A stretch of DNA of 64,000 nt from Azadirachta indica (Eukaryota > Streptophyta > Magnoliopsida > Sapindales > Meliaceae). The stretch is from the NCBI GenBank assembly GCA_022749755.1, contig CM040446.1, positions 9,014,367 through 9,078,366 on the forward strand, written 5' to 3'. Position 1 is the first letter of the stretch. Every line of letters starts with the position of its first letter. The position numbers and the translations under genes are program-made. Shown here in pieces: positions 23,719 to 36,202 of the stretch. The notes below the pieces were generated by a model. That model did not search any database and had not been told where the DNA came from. It saw only the letters and a program-made list of their open reading frames with translations.

Positions 23719-26028
23719 CTTGCCATCGCTTAAGGAACATTACAGTGCATTTTATTTAAAAAACGGTAAAGTTAAAAATGTACGATTTTTTGTGCTGGAA
23801 TCGTTAAGTGCGAAATAAAATCAAAAAATGACTTCATTCCAAGATGAACCACATGTCTTGTTATTCACCATTGTGCAAAGATCATTTCGATGCATTTTTT
23901 TCAAAAACGGAGAAATTGAAAATGTATAATTTTCGGAGCTGGAATTGTTAAATACAAAACAGACTAGAACAATGACTTTTGTTTCGAGATAGGACGCACA
24001 TCTTGTTACTCACCCTCTTGTGAGGATTATTACCGTGCATTTTATTTCGAAAAGAGGCAAGTTGAAAATTTTCGATTTCCGGTGCCGAAATTGTCAAATG
24101 CAAAATGGACTCGAAAAATGACATTGTTTTGAAACAGGTCACACATTTTGTTACTTATCATGGTGTGGGAATCATTGCGGTGTTTTTTGTTTTGTCAACG
24201 GAGAATTTGAAAATGTATGATTTTCGGAGCCAGATTATCAACACGAAATTGATTTGAACAACAACTTCGTTTCGAGGCAAATTGAACGTGTTGTTACTCA
24301 CTATCTCCTGAAGATTATTATGATATATTTCATTTCGAAAATGAACAAATTGAAAATTTACGATTTTCGGTGCCATAATTGCAGAACGTGAAACGGAAGC
24401 CAAAAATGACTTCGTTTCGAGATGGGCCACATGTTTTGTTACTTAATATCGCATGAGAATCATTGCAGTGCTTTTTGTTTCAAAAATAGAGAATTTGAAA
24501 ATGTATGATTTTCAAAACCGGATTTTCAAACGCGAAACGGACTTGAACAACGATTTCATTTTGAGACGGGTCCACGTCTTGTTATTCACTATCCCGTGGG
24601 GATCATTGTGGTGTATTTTATTTCAAAAACGAAAAAGTTAAAAATGAATGATTTTCGGGTTCGGAAATGTCAAAGGGAAAACGGACAAAAAAAAAGATTT
24701 TGTTTTAAGACGGGCCGCAGGTATTGTTCCTCACCATCCTGTAAGGATCATTGTGGTGCAATTTATTTCAAAAATGAATAAGTTAAATGTATGATTTTTG
24801 GTGCTAGAATTGTCAAACGTGAAACAGACTCGAAAAACGACTTTATTTTAAGGCGGGTCACACGTCTTGTTATTTACTGTTGCGTAAGGATCATTGTGGT
24901 GCATCATGTTTCGAAAGCAGAGAAGTGGAAAACGTACAATTTTTGAGATCGGAATTGTCAAACTGAAACAAACTTGAAAAAACGACTTCACTTCGAGGTG
25001 GGTCACAAGTCTTGTTACTCATCATCGATTGAGAATCATTAAAGTGCATTTTATCTTGAAAACGCAGAAGTTGAAAATGTACAATTTTCGACGCTAAAAT
25101 TTTCAAACGCGAAACGGACACAAAAAATGACTTCATTTTGAGATGGGCCACAGCTCCTGTTACTCATTATTGCGTGAGGATGATTGTAGTGCATTATGTT
25201 TGGAAGTGGAGAAGTTAAAAATGTACAATTTTTGGGGCTGAAATTTTCAAATTTGAAACGAACCAGAAAAATGACTTCATTTCGAGACGGGGCACATGTC
25301 TTCTTACTTACTATAGCATGAGGATGATTACGGTGTATTATGTTTCGAAAGCGGAGAAGTTAAAACTGTACAATTTTCTGGGCTGAAATTGTCAAAGGCA
25401 AAACAGACTCGAAAAATGACTTCGTTTCTAAATAAGACACGTGTCTTATTACTCATTATCATGTGCCGATCATTAAAATCCATTTTATGTTGGAAATGGA
25501 GAAGTTTAAAATTTTTTATTTTCAATGCTGGAATTGTCAAATGCGAAAAAAATTTGAAAAACGATTTCGTTTCGAGACAAGCCACACGTCTAGTTATTCA
25601 TTATCGTGCGAGGATTGGTGCATTATGTTTCGAAAGGGAAGAGGTTGAAAACGTACAATTATTGGTGCTGAAATTGTCAAATGTGAAACGAACCCAAAAA
25701 ACGACTTTGTTTCGAGACGGGTCATACGTCTTGTTACTCACCATCACTTGAGGATCATTACAATACATTTTATTTCGAAAATGGAAAAGTTGAAAATGTA
25801 AGATTTTCATTTCCAGAATCGTCAAACGTGAACAAATTAGAAAAACAACTTTGTTTTGAGACGAGTCACATGTCTTGTTACTCACCATCATGTAAGGATC
25901 AATACAGTACATTTTTTCTTAAACAGAGAAGTTGAGAACGTACAATTTTAGCGGTCGGAATTGTCAAACACAAAATGGATTTGAAAAACTACTTCGTTTC
26001 GAGACGGGACGTATGTCTTGTTATTCAC
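23719..26028 (+). repeat. Satellite subfamily A, block 5
   Basis: About sixteen monomers. Measured spacing between successive GAAGTTGAAAATGT blocks here is 144-145 bp (for example about 25,074, 25,218, 25,362 and 25,507). It contains the motif CTTCGTTTCGAGACGGG at 25,992-26,008. Confidence 0.93.
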
Positions 26029-27425
26029 TGATGAATGTTTAAAAGTGTAGGTTTATCAAGAGAATTACTATGATTTACACTTAATAATATCCTTTTGTTT
26101 CCTAAAAATGAAATACATTCCTTTATATTAATTTGAAATATTAATTAGACTAAATAGTTAGTTTTGCGCAAGTTTCGTATAATAAGTGTATTTTTCAATG
26201 GAAAACATCAATTGATACGATTCTTGGGCTGGACAAACATAAACTCATTATTTCACAACTTTGTAAGCCAAAGGTTAGACCAGTTCGAGCAATTAATGGG
26301 ACAAAATTGGGTTTCAACAGAACTCTCAAATGCATCTTCAGACCAGCCCAACATGCTTATGTATTTTGGTCGTATCTCCTAAAATACGTACCCAACAATC
26401 GTACAATTTGGCATTCCAAAAAGTTGACAAAGAGTTTTAAATTGTTTATGTTTTACACATTCCCAAATTTCAATTGGTTGGCTATCAAAAAGAGCCATTA
26501 TTTTAGAAGAGCGGTGGAGAAACGCAACTTGAACATTTATGACTTTTTTCAACATAACTTACATTCTACAAAATCAATAAGGGTGAGATATAGACTATTA
26601 GAAAGCTGAGTCATCCACCTACAACTTTGAAGAAGACCATTTCATAAATTTCAATGGTTTTGATGGTAAAAAATGTGTTACAAGTTGGGTAGAGCGTGAT
26701 TAATTGAAATTAGCATATTATGTTGACACATGTGAAGTATCTTTTGTTTTATTTATATAAAGGAAGATGTGGAAGTGAGGAGGGTGGATCTTAGTTATCA
26801 CTTTGTTTCCTTTTTATAATTTGAACTTCAATTAAATAATGTCTTTCTAAATTAGTAATTAGGGCTAAGGGTGTAGTTTTGTTATTTTTATAGCATTGTT
26901 CTTTTATCATTTTAAGTTGTGCTTCAATGTAAAATCTTTTCAATTGAGTGAATTATATTTCTTAAAATTATTTTGTTAGGAGATTTGATTCATTGTTAAC
27001 AAAAGGGACATTGAATACTTGCACATTTTCTACAAACCAAGAACAAGGTATATTATAGGTTTCACAAATAAATTGAATAATTAATTTTTTATTTTGTTAC
27101 CTTTTCTTTAAAGAGGTATTGTGATGTATTTCAATATATTTATCTTTCGATTAAGATCATCTATTAAGTGATTTTTAATTGAGTTAAAAAAATGAGTAAA
27201 GAATAATTTCTATAATTATCAACAAAATGAATCTTTAATGCCCTAATAGTTAATAATATTAAATTTACATTCATTAAGTAACAAATTCATTTTATTTTCA
27301 TTATATTTGGACATTAGATTTGTGGACCTTATATAAGGTATTCCCTGTAAACCGACACTCAGACTTCCGAACTTTATTACTTGAGACAACCTATATTTGA
27401 GAGTTACAATCTTTAAGTTGTAACA
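26029..27425 (+). mobile_element. Solo LTR family B, plus orientation
   Basis: A 1397-bp insertion TGATGAATGTTTAAAAG ... TTTAAGTTGTAACA flanked by TTCAC (26,024-26,028 and 27,426-27,430). It is an inverted copy of 22,321-23,718. The end with ACTTTATTACTTGAGACAAC is typical in style of plant LTR 3' ends. No coding region accompanies it; the 100- and 72-codon frames at 26,164-26,609 are not supported by any family match. Confidence 0.9.
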
Positions 27426-29575
27426 TTCACCATCATTTGAGGATTATTATGGTGCATTTTTTCGATAATGGAGAAGTTGAAAGAGTACTATTTTTGGGGT
27501 CGGAATAGTCTAATGCGAAATAGACTTGAAAAATGGCTTCACTTCAAGATGAGTCAGATGTCTTGTTACTCACCATCACGTGATGATTATTGCGATGTAT
27601 TTTAATTGGAAAATAGAGAAGTTAAAATGTACGATTTTCGATACTGGAATTGTTAAACGCAAAACGGACTCGAAAAATGATTTCATTTCGAGATGAGCCG
27701 CACACGTCTTGTTACTCATCGTTGTGTAAGGATCATTACGGTGCATTTTTTTAAAAAATGGAGAACTTGAAGACCTACGATTTTTCGGGCTAGCATTATC
27801 TAATGCGAACCAGACTTGAAAAACGACTTCGTTTCAAGACGGATCACATGTTTTGTTACTTATTGTTACGTGAGAATCATTGCGGTGCATTTTGTTTTGA
27901 AAACGGAGAAATTGAAAATGTACGATTTTCGAGCCTGGAAGTGTAAAATGCGATACAGACTCGAACAACGACTTTGTTTCGAGATGTGTTGCACGTCTTA
28001 TTACACACCATTGCCTGAAGATCATTATGGTGTATTTTTTTTCAAAAACGGAGAAGTTGAAAACGTACGATTTTTGGTGCCAAAATTGTCAAACGTGAAG
28101 CAGACTCAAAAAATGATTTCATTTCGAGACAGGTCACACGTCTTATTGTTCACAATTATATGAGGATCATTGCGATGTATTTTATACGTGGAGAAATTGA
28201 AAATGTACGATTTTCAGAGTCAGAATTGTCAAACATGAAACAAACTCAAAAAATGACTTTATTTCGAGACGGGCGCACATCTTGTTACTCATTATCGCGT
28301 GAGGATTATTGAGGTGCATTTTCTCGAAAATGGAGAAGTTGAAAGCGTACAATTTTCGGGGCCAAAATTGTAAAACGCGAAATAAACTCAAAAAACGACT
28401 TCATTTCGAGACGACTCATATGTGTTGTTACTCACCATCACATGAAAATTATTATGGTGTGTTTTATTTGGAAAATGGAAAAGTTGAAAATGTATGATTT
28501 TTTATGCCGGAATTGTTAAACGCAAAACGAACTCAAAAAACGATTTCGTTTGGAGATGAGAGACACATCTTGTTACTCACTATCCTGTGAAGATCATTAC
28601 GGTGCGTTTTTTTAAAAACTAGAGAATTTGAAAATCCACGATTTTTGGGGCCGAAATAGTCAAACGTTAAACGAACTTGAAAAACGACTTACTTTCGAGA
28701 CAGGCCGCACGTCTTGTTACTCACTATCATGTGAGGAACATTAAGGTGCACTTTGCTTTTAGAAAGGAGAATTTGAAAATGTACTATTTTCGAGGCCGGA
28801 ATTGTCAAATACAAAACGTACTCGAACAATGACTTCGTTTCAAGACTAGCCATATGTCTTATTACTCACCATTGCCTAAAGATCATTATGGTGCATTTAT
28901 TTTAAAAAATGAAGAAGTTAAAAATGTACGATTTTCGTGGCTGGAATTATCAAAGGCGAAACGCACTCGAAAAATGACTTGATTTCGAGATGGACCACAC
29001 ATCTTATCACTCACTATCACATGAGGATCATTGCAGTACATTTTGTTTCAAAAAGAGAGAAGTTGAAAGTATACAATTTTCAGAGTTAGAATTGTCAAAT
29101 GCGAAACAGACTCAAACAATGACTTTGTTTTGAGACAGGATGCACGTCTTGTTATTCACCATCCTGTGAGGATTATTATGGTGCATTTTATTTTGAAAAT
29201 GGACAAGTTGAAAATTTTCAATTTTAGATACCAGAATTGTCAAATGCAAAACGGACTCGAAAAACGACTGCTTTCTGAGATGAGCCACACGTCTTATTGC
29301 TAACTATCGCGTGAGGATGATTGCAATGATATATGTTTCGAAAACAGAAAAAAGTTGAAAATGTATGATTTTTAAGGCCGAAATCGTCAAATGCCAAACG
29401 GAATAGAATAACAACTTCGTTTCGAGACGGGCTGGACGTCTTATTCCTCACCATTGCATGAGCATCATTATAGTGCATTTTATTTCAAAAATGGAGAAGC
29501 TAAAAATGTACGATTTTCAATGTCAAAATTGTCAAACGCGAAACGTACTCGAAAAATGACTTTTTTTCAAGACAT
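27426..29575 (+). repeat. Satellite subfamily A, block 6
   Basis: About fifteen monomers in the same orientation, ending at an inversion point near 29,575. The motif CTTCGTTTCGAGACGGG occurs at 29,415-29,431. Confidence 0.92.
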
Positions 29576-30464
29576 TTTCAACTTCTCCATTATCAAAATA
29601 AAATGCTTTCCAATGATCCTCACGGGAGATGTGGCCATTCGCAAAACAAAGACGATTTTTGAATCCGTTTCTCATTTGATAATTCCAACACCGAAAATCA
29701 TACATTTTTAACTTCTCCGTTTTCGAAATAAAATGCACTATAATGACACTCATATGATGGTGAGTAATAAGACATGTGGCCCGACTCGAAATGAAGTCCT
29801 CTTTTGAGTCAGTTTCACATTTGACAACTCCGGTTTCGAAAATTGTACATTTTTAAGTTCTCCGTTTTCAAAATAAAATATACTGCAATGATTCTCACGC
29901 GATAATGAGTAACAAGGCGTGTGGTCCCCCTGGAAACTAAGTCATTTTTCGAGTTCGTTTAGTGTTTGACAATTCCGAACCCGAAAATCATGCATTTTTA
30001 ACTTCTCCGTTTTTCAAATAAAATGCACCGCAATGATTCTCAGGTGAAGATGAGTAGCAAGGTGTGTGTCCCATTTAGAAATGAAGTCATTTTTTAAGTT
30101 TGTTTTGCGTTTGACAATTCCGACCTTGAAAATCATATATTTTCAACTTCTCCGTTTTCAAAACAAAATGTACCACAATGATTCTCATGCGATAATGAGT
30201 AACAAGATGTGTGGTCCGTCTGGAAATGAAATTGTTTTTTCAAGCTCATTTCGCGTTTGACAATTCTAATCTTGAAAATCGTAAATTTTCAACTTCTCCG
30301 TACTCTAAATAAAATACACCGCAATGATTCTTACATGATGATGAGTAAAACAAGGTGTGTGACCCATCTGAAAACGATGTCGTTTTTTGAGTTTGTTTCG
30401 CGTTTGACAATTCTGATACTGAAAACCGTAGATTTTTGAGTTCTCTATTTTTGAAATAAAATTC
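29576..30464 (-). repeat. Satellite subfamily A, inverted block
   Basis: About six monomers read in reverse complement: TTTTCAACTTCTCCGTTTTC, ATGATTCTCACGCGAT and GAGTAACAAGACGTGTGG blocks appear instead of their complements. It ends at the truncated gypsy element at about 30,465. Confidence 0.92.
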
Positions 30465-30487
30465 TTAACAGATGCATTGAGTGTAAT

Positions 30488-31191
30488 TTGACACTTAGTT
30501 GGGAAAAAAGTCATTTTATGGTGCAGCAAAGCATTGTGCTAAGACATGTTATTTTTAATAGAGGCATTGAAGTTGATAAGGCAAAAATTGATTTGATTGC
30601 TAAATTACCACCACCTACTTCAGGTAAGGGAATTAAGAGTTTCTTAGAACATGCAGGATTTTATAAACGATTTATTAAAAATTTCTCTAAATAAGTCATC
30701 CATTATATAATTTGTTGTCTAAAAATGTTCTTTTTTATTTTAATGACGATTGCCTTGTCACCTTCAATTCTTTGAAAGAAAAATTAACATCAGCACCTAT
30801 TATCATGACACCTAATTGGTTGTTATCCTTCGAGATTATATGTGATGCATCTGATTATGCTATAGGGGCTGTTTTGGGGCAGAGAGTAGAGAAGCGTTTG
30901 TATGATATTTATTATGCTAGTAGAACACTCAATGATGCCCAAGTAAATTATTCCACCATTGAAAAAGAGTTTTTGGCTTTTGTGTTTGTATCAGACAAAT
31001 TTAGGTCATACTTGGTAGGATCTAAAGTCCTTGTGCAATCGGATCATGCGGCATTGAAATATTTATTAACAAAACCAAATGTGAAGCCAAGACTAATTCG
31101 ATTGGTGTTGCTTTTACAAGAATTTGACCTAAAAATAAGGGATAGGAAAGGTAGTGAGAATGTTGTTGCTGATCAACTTTCTAATTACTTT
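30488..31191 (+). pseudogene. pol: RT C-terminus plus RNase H (Athila/Tat-like)
   Basis: Two pieces of one frame-broken gene. The first (30,488-30,694) is the RT thumb/connection with GIEVDKAKIDLIAKLP and FYKRFIKNFS, ending at a TAA. The second (30,712-31,191) is RNase H with [17 protein letters not shown] and VADQLS, so the four acidic active-site positions are all visible. RNase H removes the RNA strand during reverse transcription. The catalytic YxDD segment of RT lies upstream and is lost, so this cannot work. Confidence 0.88.
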
Positions 31192-31394
31192 TAGATTTTG
31201 ACATATATGAATACAAAGAAAAACAACTGATTGTTGAAACTTTTCCTCATGAACACTTGTTTTCTTTAGGTCATAAACCATAGTATGTTAATATTGTCAA
31301 TTATCTTGCTTGCGGGTGTTGCAGTCTAACCTCACTTCAGGAAAAGAAGATATTTTTATTTTCTTGCAAGCATTACTTTTGGGATGAGCCATAT

Positions 31395-32090
31395 TTGTTC
31401 AAGCTTTGTCAAGATCAAATCATTCGTCGATGTGTGCTTGAAGATAAACATGAGAGTATTCTAACCTTTTGCCATGAGTTTCATTGTGGAGGTCATTTCA
31501 GTGGTAAGAAAACAGCTTTCAAGGTATTGCAATATAGTTTTTATTGGACAACTCTCTTTAAAGATGCTTATAATTTTTGTTTGTGTTGTGATAAATATTA
31601 AAGGAACGGTAACATTAGCAAGAGAAATGAGAGGCCTTCAGTAAACAATCTTGTTTTAGAGCTTTTTGATATATGGGGAATTGATTTCATAGGACCTTTT
31701 CCATCTTCATTTGATTTTTAGTACACATTATTTACAGTTGATTATGTGTCCAGGTAGGTTGAGGCTATACCAACTTGAAGTAACGATGCTAATTGTGTTG
31801 TGAAATTTTTGAAAGATGTGATATTTAGCAGGTTTAGGACACCAAAGGCAACAATCAGTGATGGAGGAAGTCATTTTTGTAATAAACTTTTTGACTAGTT
31901 ATTGAAGAAGTACAACATTACATATAAGGTGGCAAATACATATCATCCACAAATTTTGGGCCAAGTTAAGGTTAGCAATCGTCGAATCAAGGAAATTTTA
32001 GAAAGGACAGTATGACCTTCAAGGAAAGATTGGGCAACCAAGTTGAATGATGCATTGTGGGTATATCACACAGTGTATAAGACACACCTA
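31395..32090 (+). pseudogene. pol: Integrase remnant (Athila/Tat-like)
   Basis: The HHCC zinc finger is intact in the frame 31,395-31,601 (H..H spacing around CHEFHCGGH and the pair CLCCDKY). The core follows with several stops, with IDFIGPFP for the first aspartate and ISDGGSHF for the second. At the third catalytic position the YHP..GQV segment continues with lysine where glutamate is expected (about 31,965). It is clearly an integrase but dead through stops and the lost acidic residue. Confidence 0.82.
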
Positions 32091-32099
32091 TTGGCATGA

Positions 32100-34306
32100 G
32101 CTTGAGTACAAGGCATATTGGGCAATTAAGGAGCTGAAACATGGACATGAAAATGGCAGAAGAGAAGCAATTACTTCAACTTAATGAGTTAAAAGAGATT
32201 CGAGATGAAACCTTTGAGAATGCAAAAATTTACAAAGAACGCACTAAGCATTTTATAAATCTCTTTAACTTGGAATGAATGTTCTTTCGTTTAAATCTCA
32301 TTTTAAATTGTTTTCAGGAAAGTTGAAGTCAAATGGTGGACTATTGCCAATAATCCAAGTCTTTCCTCATGGAACGGTAGAATTGTTAAATCCAAAGACT
32401 TAAACAACATTCAAAGTAAAAGGACATTGTGTGAAGCCTTATTTAGAATGAGTCCAGAACAAGAGAGAGGCTGAATGCATTGAATTGTTCAACCCTTAAT
32501 AAGAAAAGGCAACATCTCGCTAAGACGTTAAAGAAATCATTTGGTGGGAGGCAACCCACTCATGTTTGATAGTATCTTATCCTTTTCTTTTTTATTTAAC
32601 TTCTTTTCTATTTGTCTCATTTTTAATGCTTTCCTAACTTAAATTATATTTTAAACATTGAGAACAATGTTTAATATAAGTTTGGGAATGGGGTTTTAGT
32701 GTGTTTCAAAAGATTTTAAGTGTGCTTTAATATTTGTATTTGTTTTGAACTATATGGTCATAAAAACTAAAAATTTTTTAAAAAATGCTTAAAAAAGATT
32801 CAATATTTTTTTTCTCTCTATTTTGAATCTTTGTGATGATTCTTTCACATGAGACTAGTATGCAATTTGTACATGGCTAATTAGAATTGATGAGATATTG
32901 AGAGAAATCGTGATATTATTATTTTTATTTTATTTTATTTTTAACTAGGTTTCATTGTTTATTCTTTTACTACATATGCACTTTATGCCATAATCGATTT
33001 GAATTTTGATTTGATGAAATCACATGATTAGAGGATGATGTGCAAGATAGTGTAAACTCATATAACCCTAATTGTGAGATTTTGAGCCTGGAGTTTCTAT
33101 TATGAGTGTTTATCACTACTCTATATTTTCTTGTCATCTTTTCTTTCAAATGATCTCATTATACTTTTTTTTGCTTAATTAACTTGATTATTCATACTTT
33201 AATTGTAATATTGATTGTATGATACATGAGAAGTGATTATACGCCATATTTGAATCATTTGCGCCTTTCTTGCCTACCTACCTAATGTACATTCTTCCTT
33301 AGTAACCATTTTGAGCCTTAATAAGTTCTTTTTCTTTCTTAAAACCAATAATAATCAAATCCAATAGCCAAGTGTCCAATATCCTTATCTGTATTCTATT
33401 CTTTGAGCCATAAATGAGTTGAATGGATATGTACTTTGTAATAGGTTTGAAGGTTGTTCTTTCTTGAAGTAGTACTTGGTGTTATAATATTTTATAATTG
33501 TGTTGCACTAAAAAAAGGGGGAGAAATGCTAAGGTTGATTATGAAAGTGCAATAAAAAAAAATAGGGCTGCAAAATGAAATTTGAGATTGAAAAAAAAGG
33601 GAAAATAAAATAAGAGGTGAATATAAATAAGTGGGTGTAGAATATGAAAGAAAACTGAAAAACGAGAATTTGATGATAGGTGCACATATCATTGAGTTCT
33701 TATAACTTAGTTTTATCTTTTATCCACCAATTCTCATCCTTACCTTACCTAATAGCCTCATTACAACCCAAAAAGAAAAGTCTTATGTTGATCTTGTGTA
33801 TCATATGATTAATTTTTTATTTTATTGTCAAGAGAATCAAGTTGTTAGCATTTCGTTCATGAGATCAGAATCATTACATTAGAAATAACGCATTCTTTGT
33901 TTTGTATATGAGCTTTGTTTTCTATTAAAAATCTAAGTTTGATGCTTGTCTCACATACGGTTTAGTGATAACCCAAACTTTGAGTGCATTTCTTTAAGAG
34001 TGACCACTTTCATGAAGTTTAGAGTTGAAACAACAATGCATGCTATATTCTGATAATGTGAATGATGACAAAAGAGATGATAATTGATCTATGGTTATCA
34101 CACACTACACATGAGGTTAACTTCTAAAAAATTGTTAACAATTGGATAATTCATTGATTGACCTTATATCTTGCATTCTTTTGAAGCCATTAATATTTTG
34201 AGTAATCATCTCTAGAAAGGAACTTTCACATATATATTGAGTCTTTTAATTTTACTTTTATTTTACTTTTACTTAAGGACTAGCAAAGTCTAGGTTTAGG
34301 GAAATT
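32100..34306 (+). other. 3' non-coding region of the Athila/Tat-like element
   Basis: About 2.2 kb with no open frame of note. It includes GGTGGGAGGCAACCCACTC near 32,541, a block often seen after pol in Athila-type elements, and a purine tract GGTTTAGGGAAAT just before the LTR (about 34,292-34,305) as the probable polypurine tract. No envelope-like gene is seen. Confidence 0.6.
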
Positions 34307-35355
34307 TGATAAATCAATATTTGTCCTAATATTTTGTTATGTTTATGTCTTTTATTCACGTATTTTATCTTAAAATTTTATTATTTTGAGATTCCTTTTA
34401 CTACTTGTAGGAATTGTTGGAAAAAACCTAAAAACAAACCCAAAATGTTGGAAGGCTCATATTTGCTGAACATAGTCCGTAGTTTTAATATAACTTTGTC
34501 CTCAATACTTGTATTTGGGTGATACAAAATAATTTGAAAATTAGACATAATGATTTACAAAAAGAAAGCAAATGTTAAAGTTTTAAGGGTAAAACTTTCA
34601 GTTGGAAATGAGACAACTGGAAAACAGACTTTTCTTAATATATGAGAGTGAATTTTGAATAAATTGTTAATCAAATAAGTAAAAAGGGATTCCTTTGGAG
34701 GTGCTACTTTGTTGAGAATGAATTGAGGAAGGATTTGATGAGTTTTCCATTAGAAGGGGAGGATTGCTGGATTAAAGAGGAGGACATTCTTACTGAGAAG
34801 AATTATTATCTTCTTCAGAACTTGGTGGTGAACCTTCAAAAAGGGAAACTTTTTTTAAAATTTGTTTATTTTCTAAATATGTTTAAAACTTTTATAATTA
34901 GATTCATAACTTTGAATTTAAGAATGAAAGTGTAAACATATTTTGGGAGTTTGGCTTTGCTATTGAAATGGAATTGAATATTTCGTGAAATGTGATTAAT
35001 TAGAGGTTGAGATTATTTCTTATTCATTGATCTGTATAATTTTAATTATTTATTGTGGATTTGCTATCTATTATTTGTAATTGAAATTAATTTGAGAATT
35101 AAGGTCTTAGAAATATCATCTTACCTTAATTAAGTTCTTTTGAACAAGCATTTAAATTGAATCCATTAAGTTGGTTTGATTTAAATGATTAAATAATTTC
35201 CTTATAATAGTACAATTAATTAAGCAGAAGCCTCATATCAAGAATATATTTAATTAATTGTAAGTAAGAATTACAATGATTATTGAAATTCTCTAGCTTC
35301 AGTGGAAAAACTAATAATCTAAATTACATAATGGTTATTTAATTCACTTAATATT
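34307..35355 (+). repeat. 3' LTR family A, left part (split by E2)
   Basis: Starts TGATAAATCAATATTTG and matches the solo LTR at 1527 up to the point where E2 is inserted. The final five bases ATATT are one copy of the E2 target duplication. The remainder continues at 42,485. Confidence 0.92.
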
Positions 35356-36202
35356 TGATACGAACCCCGAGTATATTAAACTTGAGACCCAATATCTTTA
35401 CGCATGGAAGCAACCTCTTGGAAAGTTAAATCAGATTCACCCAAGTCTGCAACCCAATTTCAACTTGTGAAATAGAACCTTAGAATAAATACCTTTAAAG
35501 TAATTAGCTTTGATTGTAAGAACCTTGATTCAAGTAAGAATCAAAACAAGAGAAAACACTCTCAATTTAATTTCATTCGAAAAAGTAATTCCCCCTCCAT
35601 GGGAGCATGTGGCTGAATATATAAGGTTACAAGAGATAAGTAACCCTAATTGGAGTGTTTGGCCACAAAATTAAACTTATTCTAACTTAAAATAAAATAA
35701 ACTGAATTTGGGCTTAATAATTAGCGTTAACAGCCCAAACACATAACAAACTATAAATATATGTTTATAAATAAAACTAAAATAGCTAATGGGCTTGAAC
35801 AGCAACTTAGCCCAAACTGACTCATGGAATCCAAAACTTGCATCATGATGACGATCTGATTCGAACTGCAATTAAAAGACTTGAACATGCTTACTTAGCC
35901 TTGAGACATCATTCGAATATGGCCTTATACAAATTTGAGACGTTGAATTCCGTAGGAGCTTTAATCTTTAGGTTTTGCCTTCTTGTATTTGTGTCAATGT
36001 TACCAAGTTCTGATTATTGTCTTGAACTCCAAGCTTGATATTTGACTCTTTCTTACACTCTTGAATTGTTGCAAGATCATCCCACAAATCTTGAATCATC
36101 CCATTCAATGCATCTTTGAATTTCTTCATTCTTGCTCTTGTAACATGACCATTAGGTAGCTGAATTGGATCATTGCTCTTGTGTGCATCCGTATTTGCAT
36201 CA
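35356..36202 (-). repeat. 3' LTR of E2
   Basis: An 847-bp LTR reading TGATGCAAATACGGATGC ... CGGGGTTCGTATCA on the minus strand. Its first 235 bases encode the end of pol, which stops at 35,968. Confidence 0.94.

Larger units (their letters stand above)
30465..34306 (+). mobile_element. 3' half of an Athila/Tat-like gypsy element
   Basis: The element starts abruptly in the C-terminal part of reverse transcriptase, joined to satellite, then gives RNase H, integrase, a long 3' non-coding region (about 32,500-34,306) and its 3' LTR at 34,307. The RNase H and integrase blocks ([22 protein letters not shown]) are characteristic of the Athila/Tat group. Everything upstream (5' LTR, gag, protease, most of RT) is missing. 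Family A solo LTRs in the window are from this family. Confidence 0.85.

Noticed and set aside
17681..30464. Many 60-120 codon frames on both strands in the satellite, for example 25,389-25,751 and 27,816-28,163
   Set aside because: They track the repeat, occur in both directions, share the same diverging peptide (such as SNKTC or FISKTEKLK variants) and have no start context or known domain.
12590..30464. CRISPR-like repetitiveness
   Set aside because: Repeats are about 145 bp, contiguous and diverged, with no unique spacers, and the DNA is plant nuclear.
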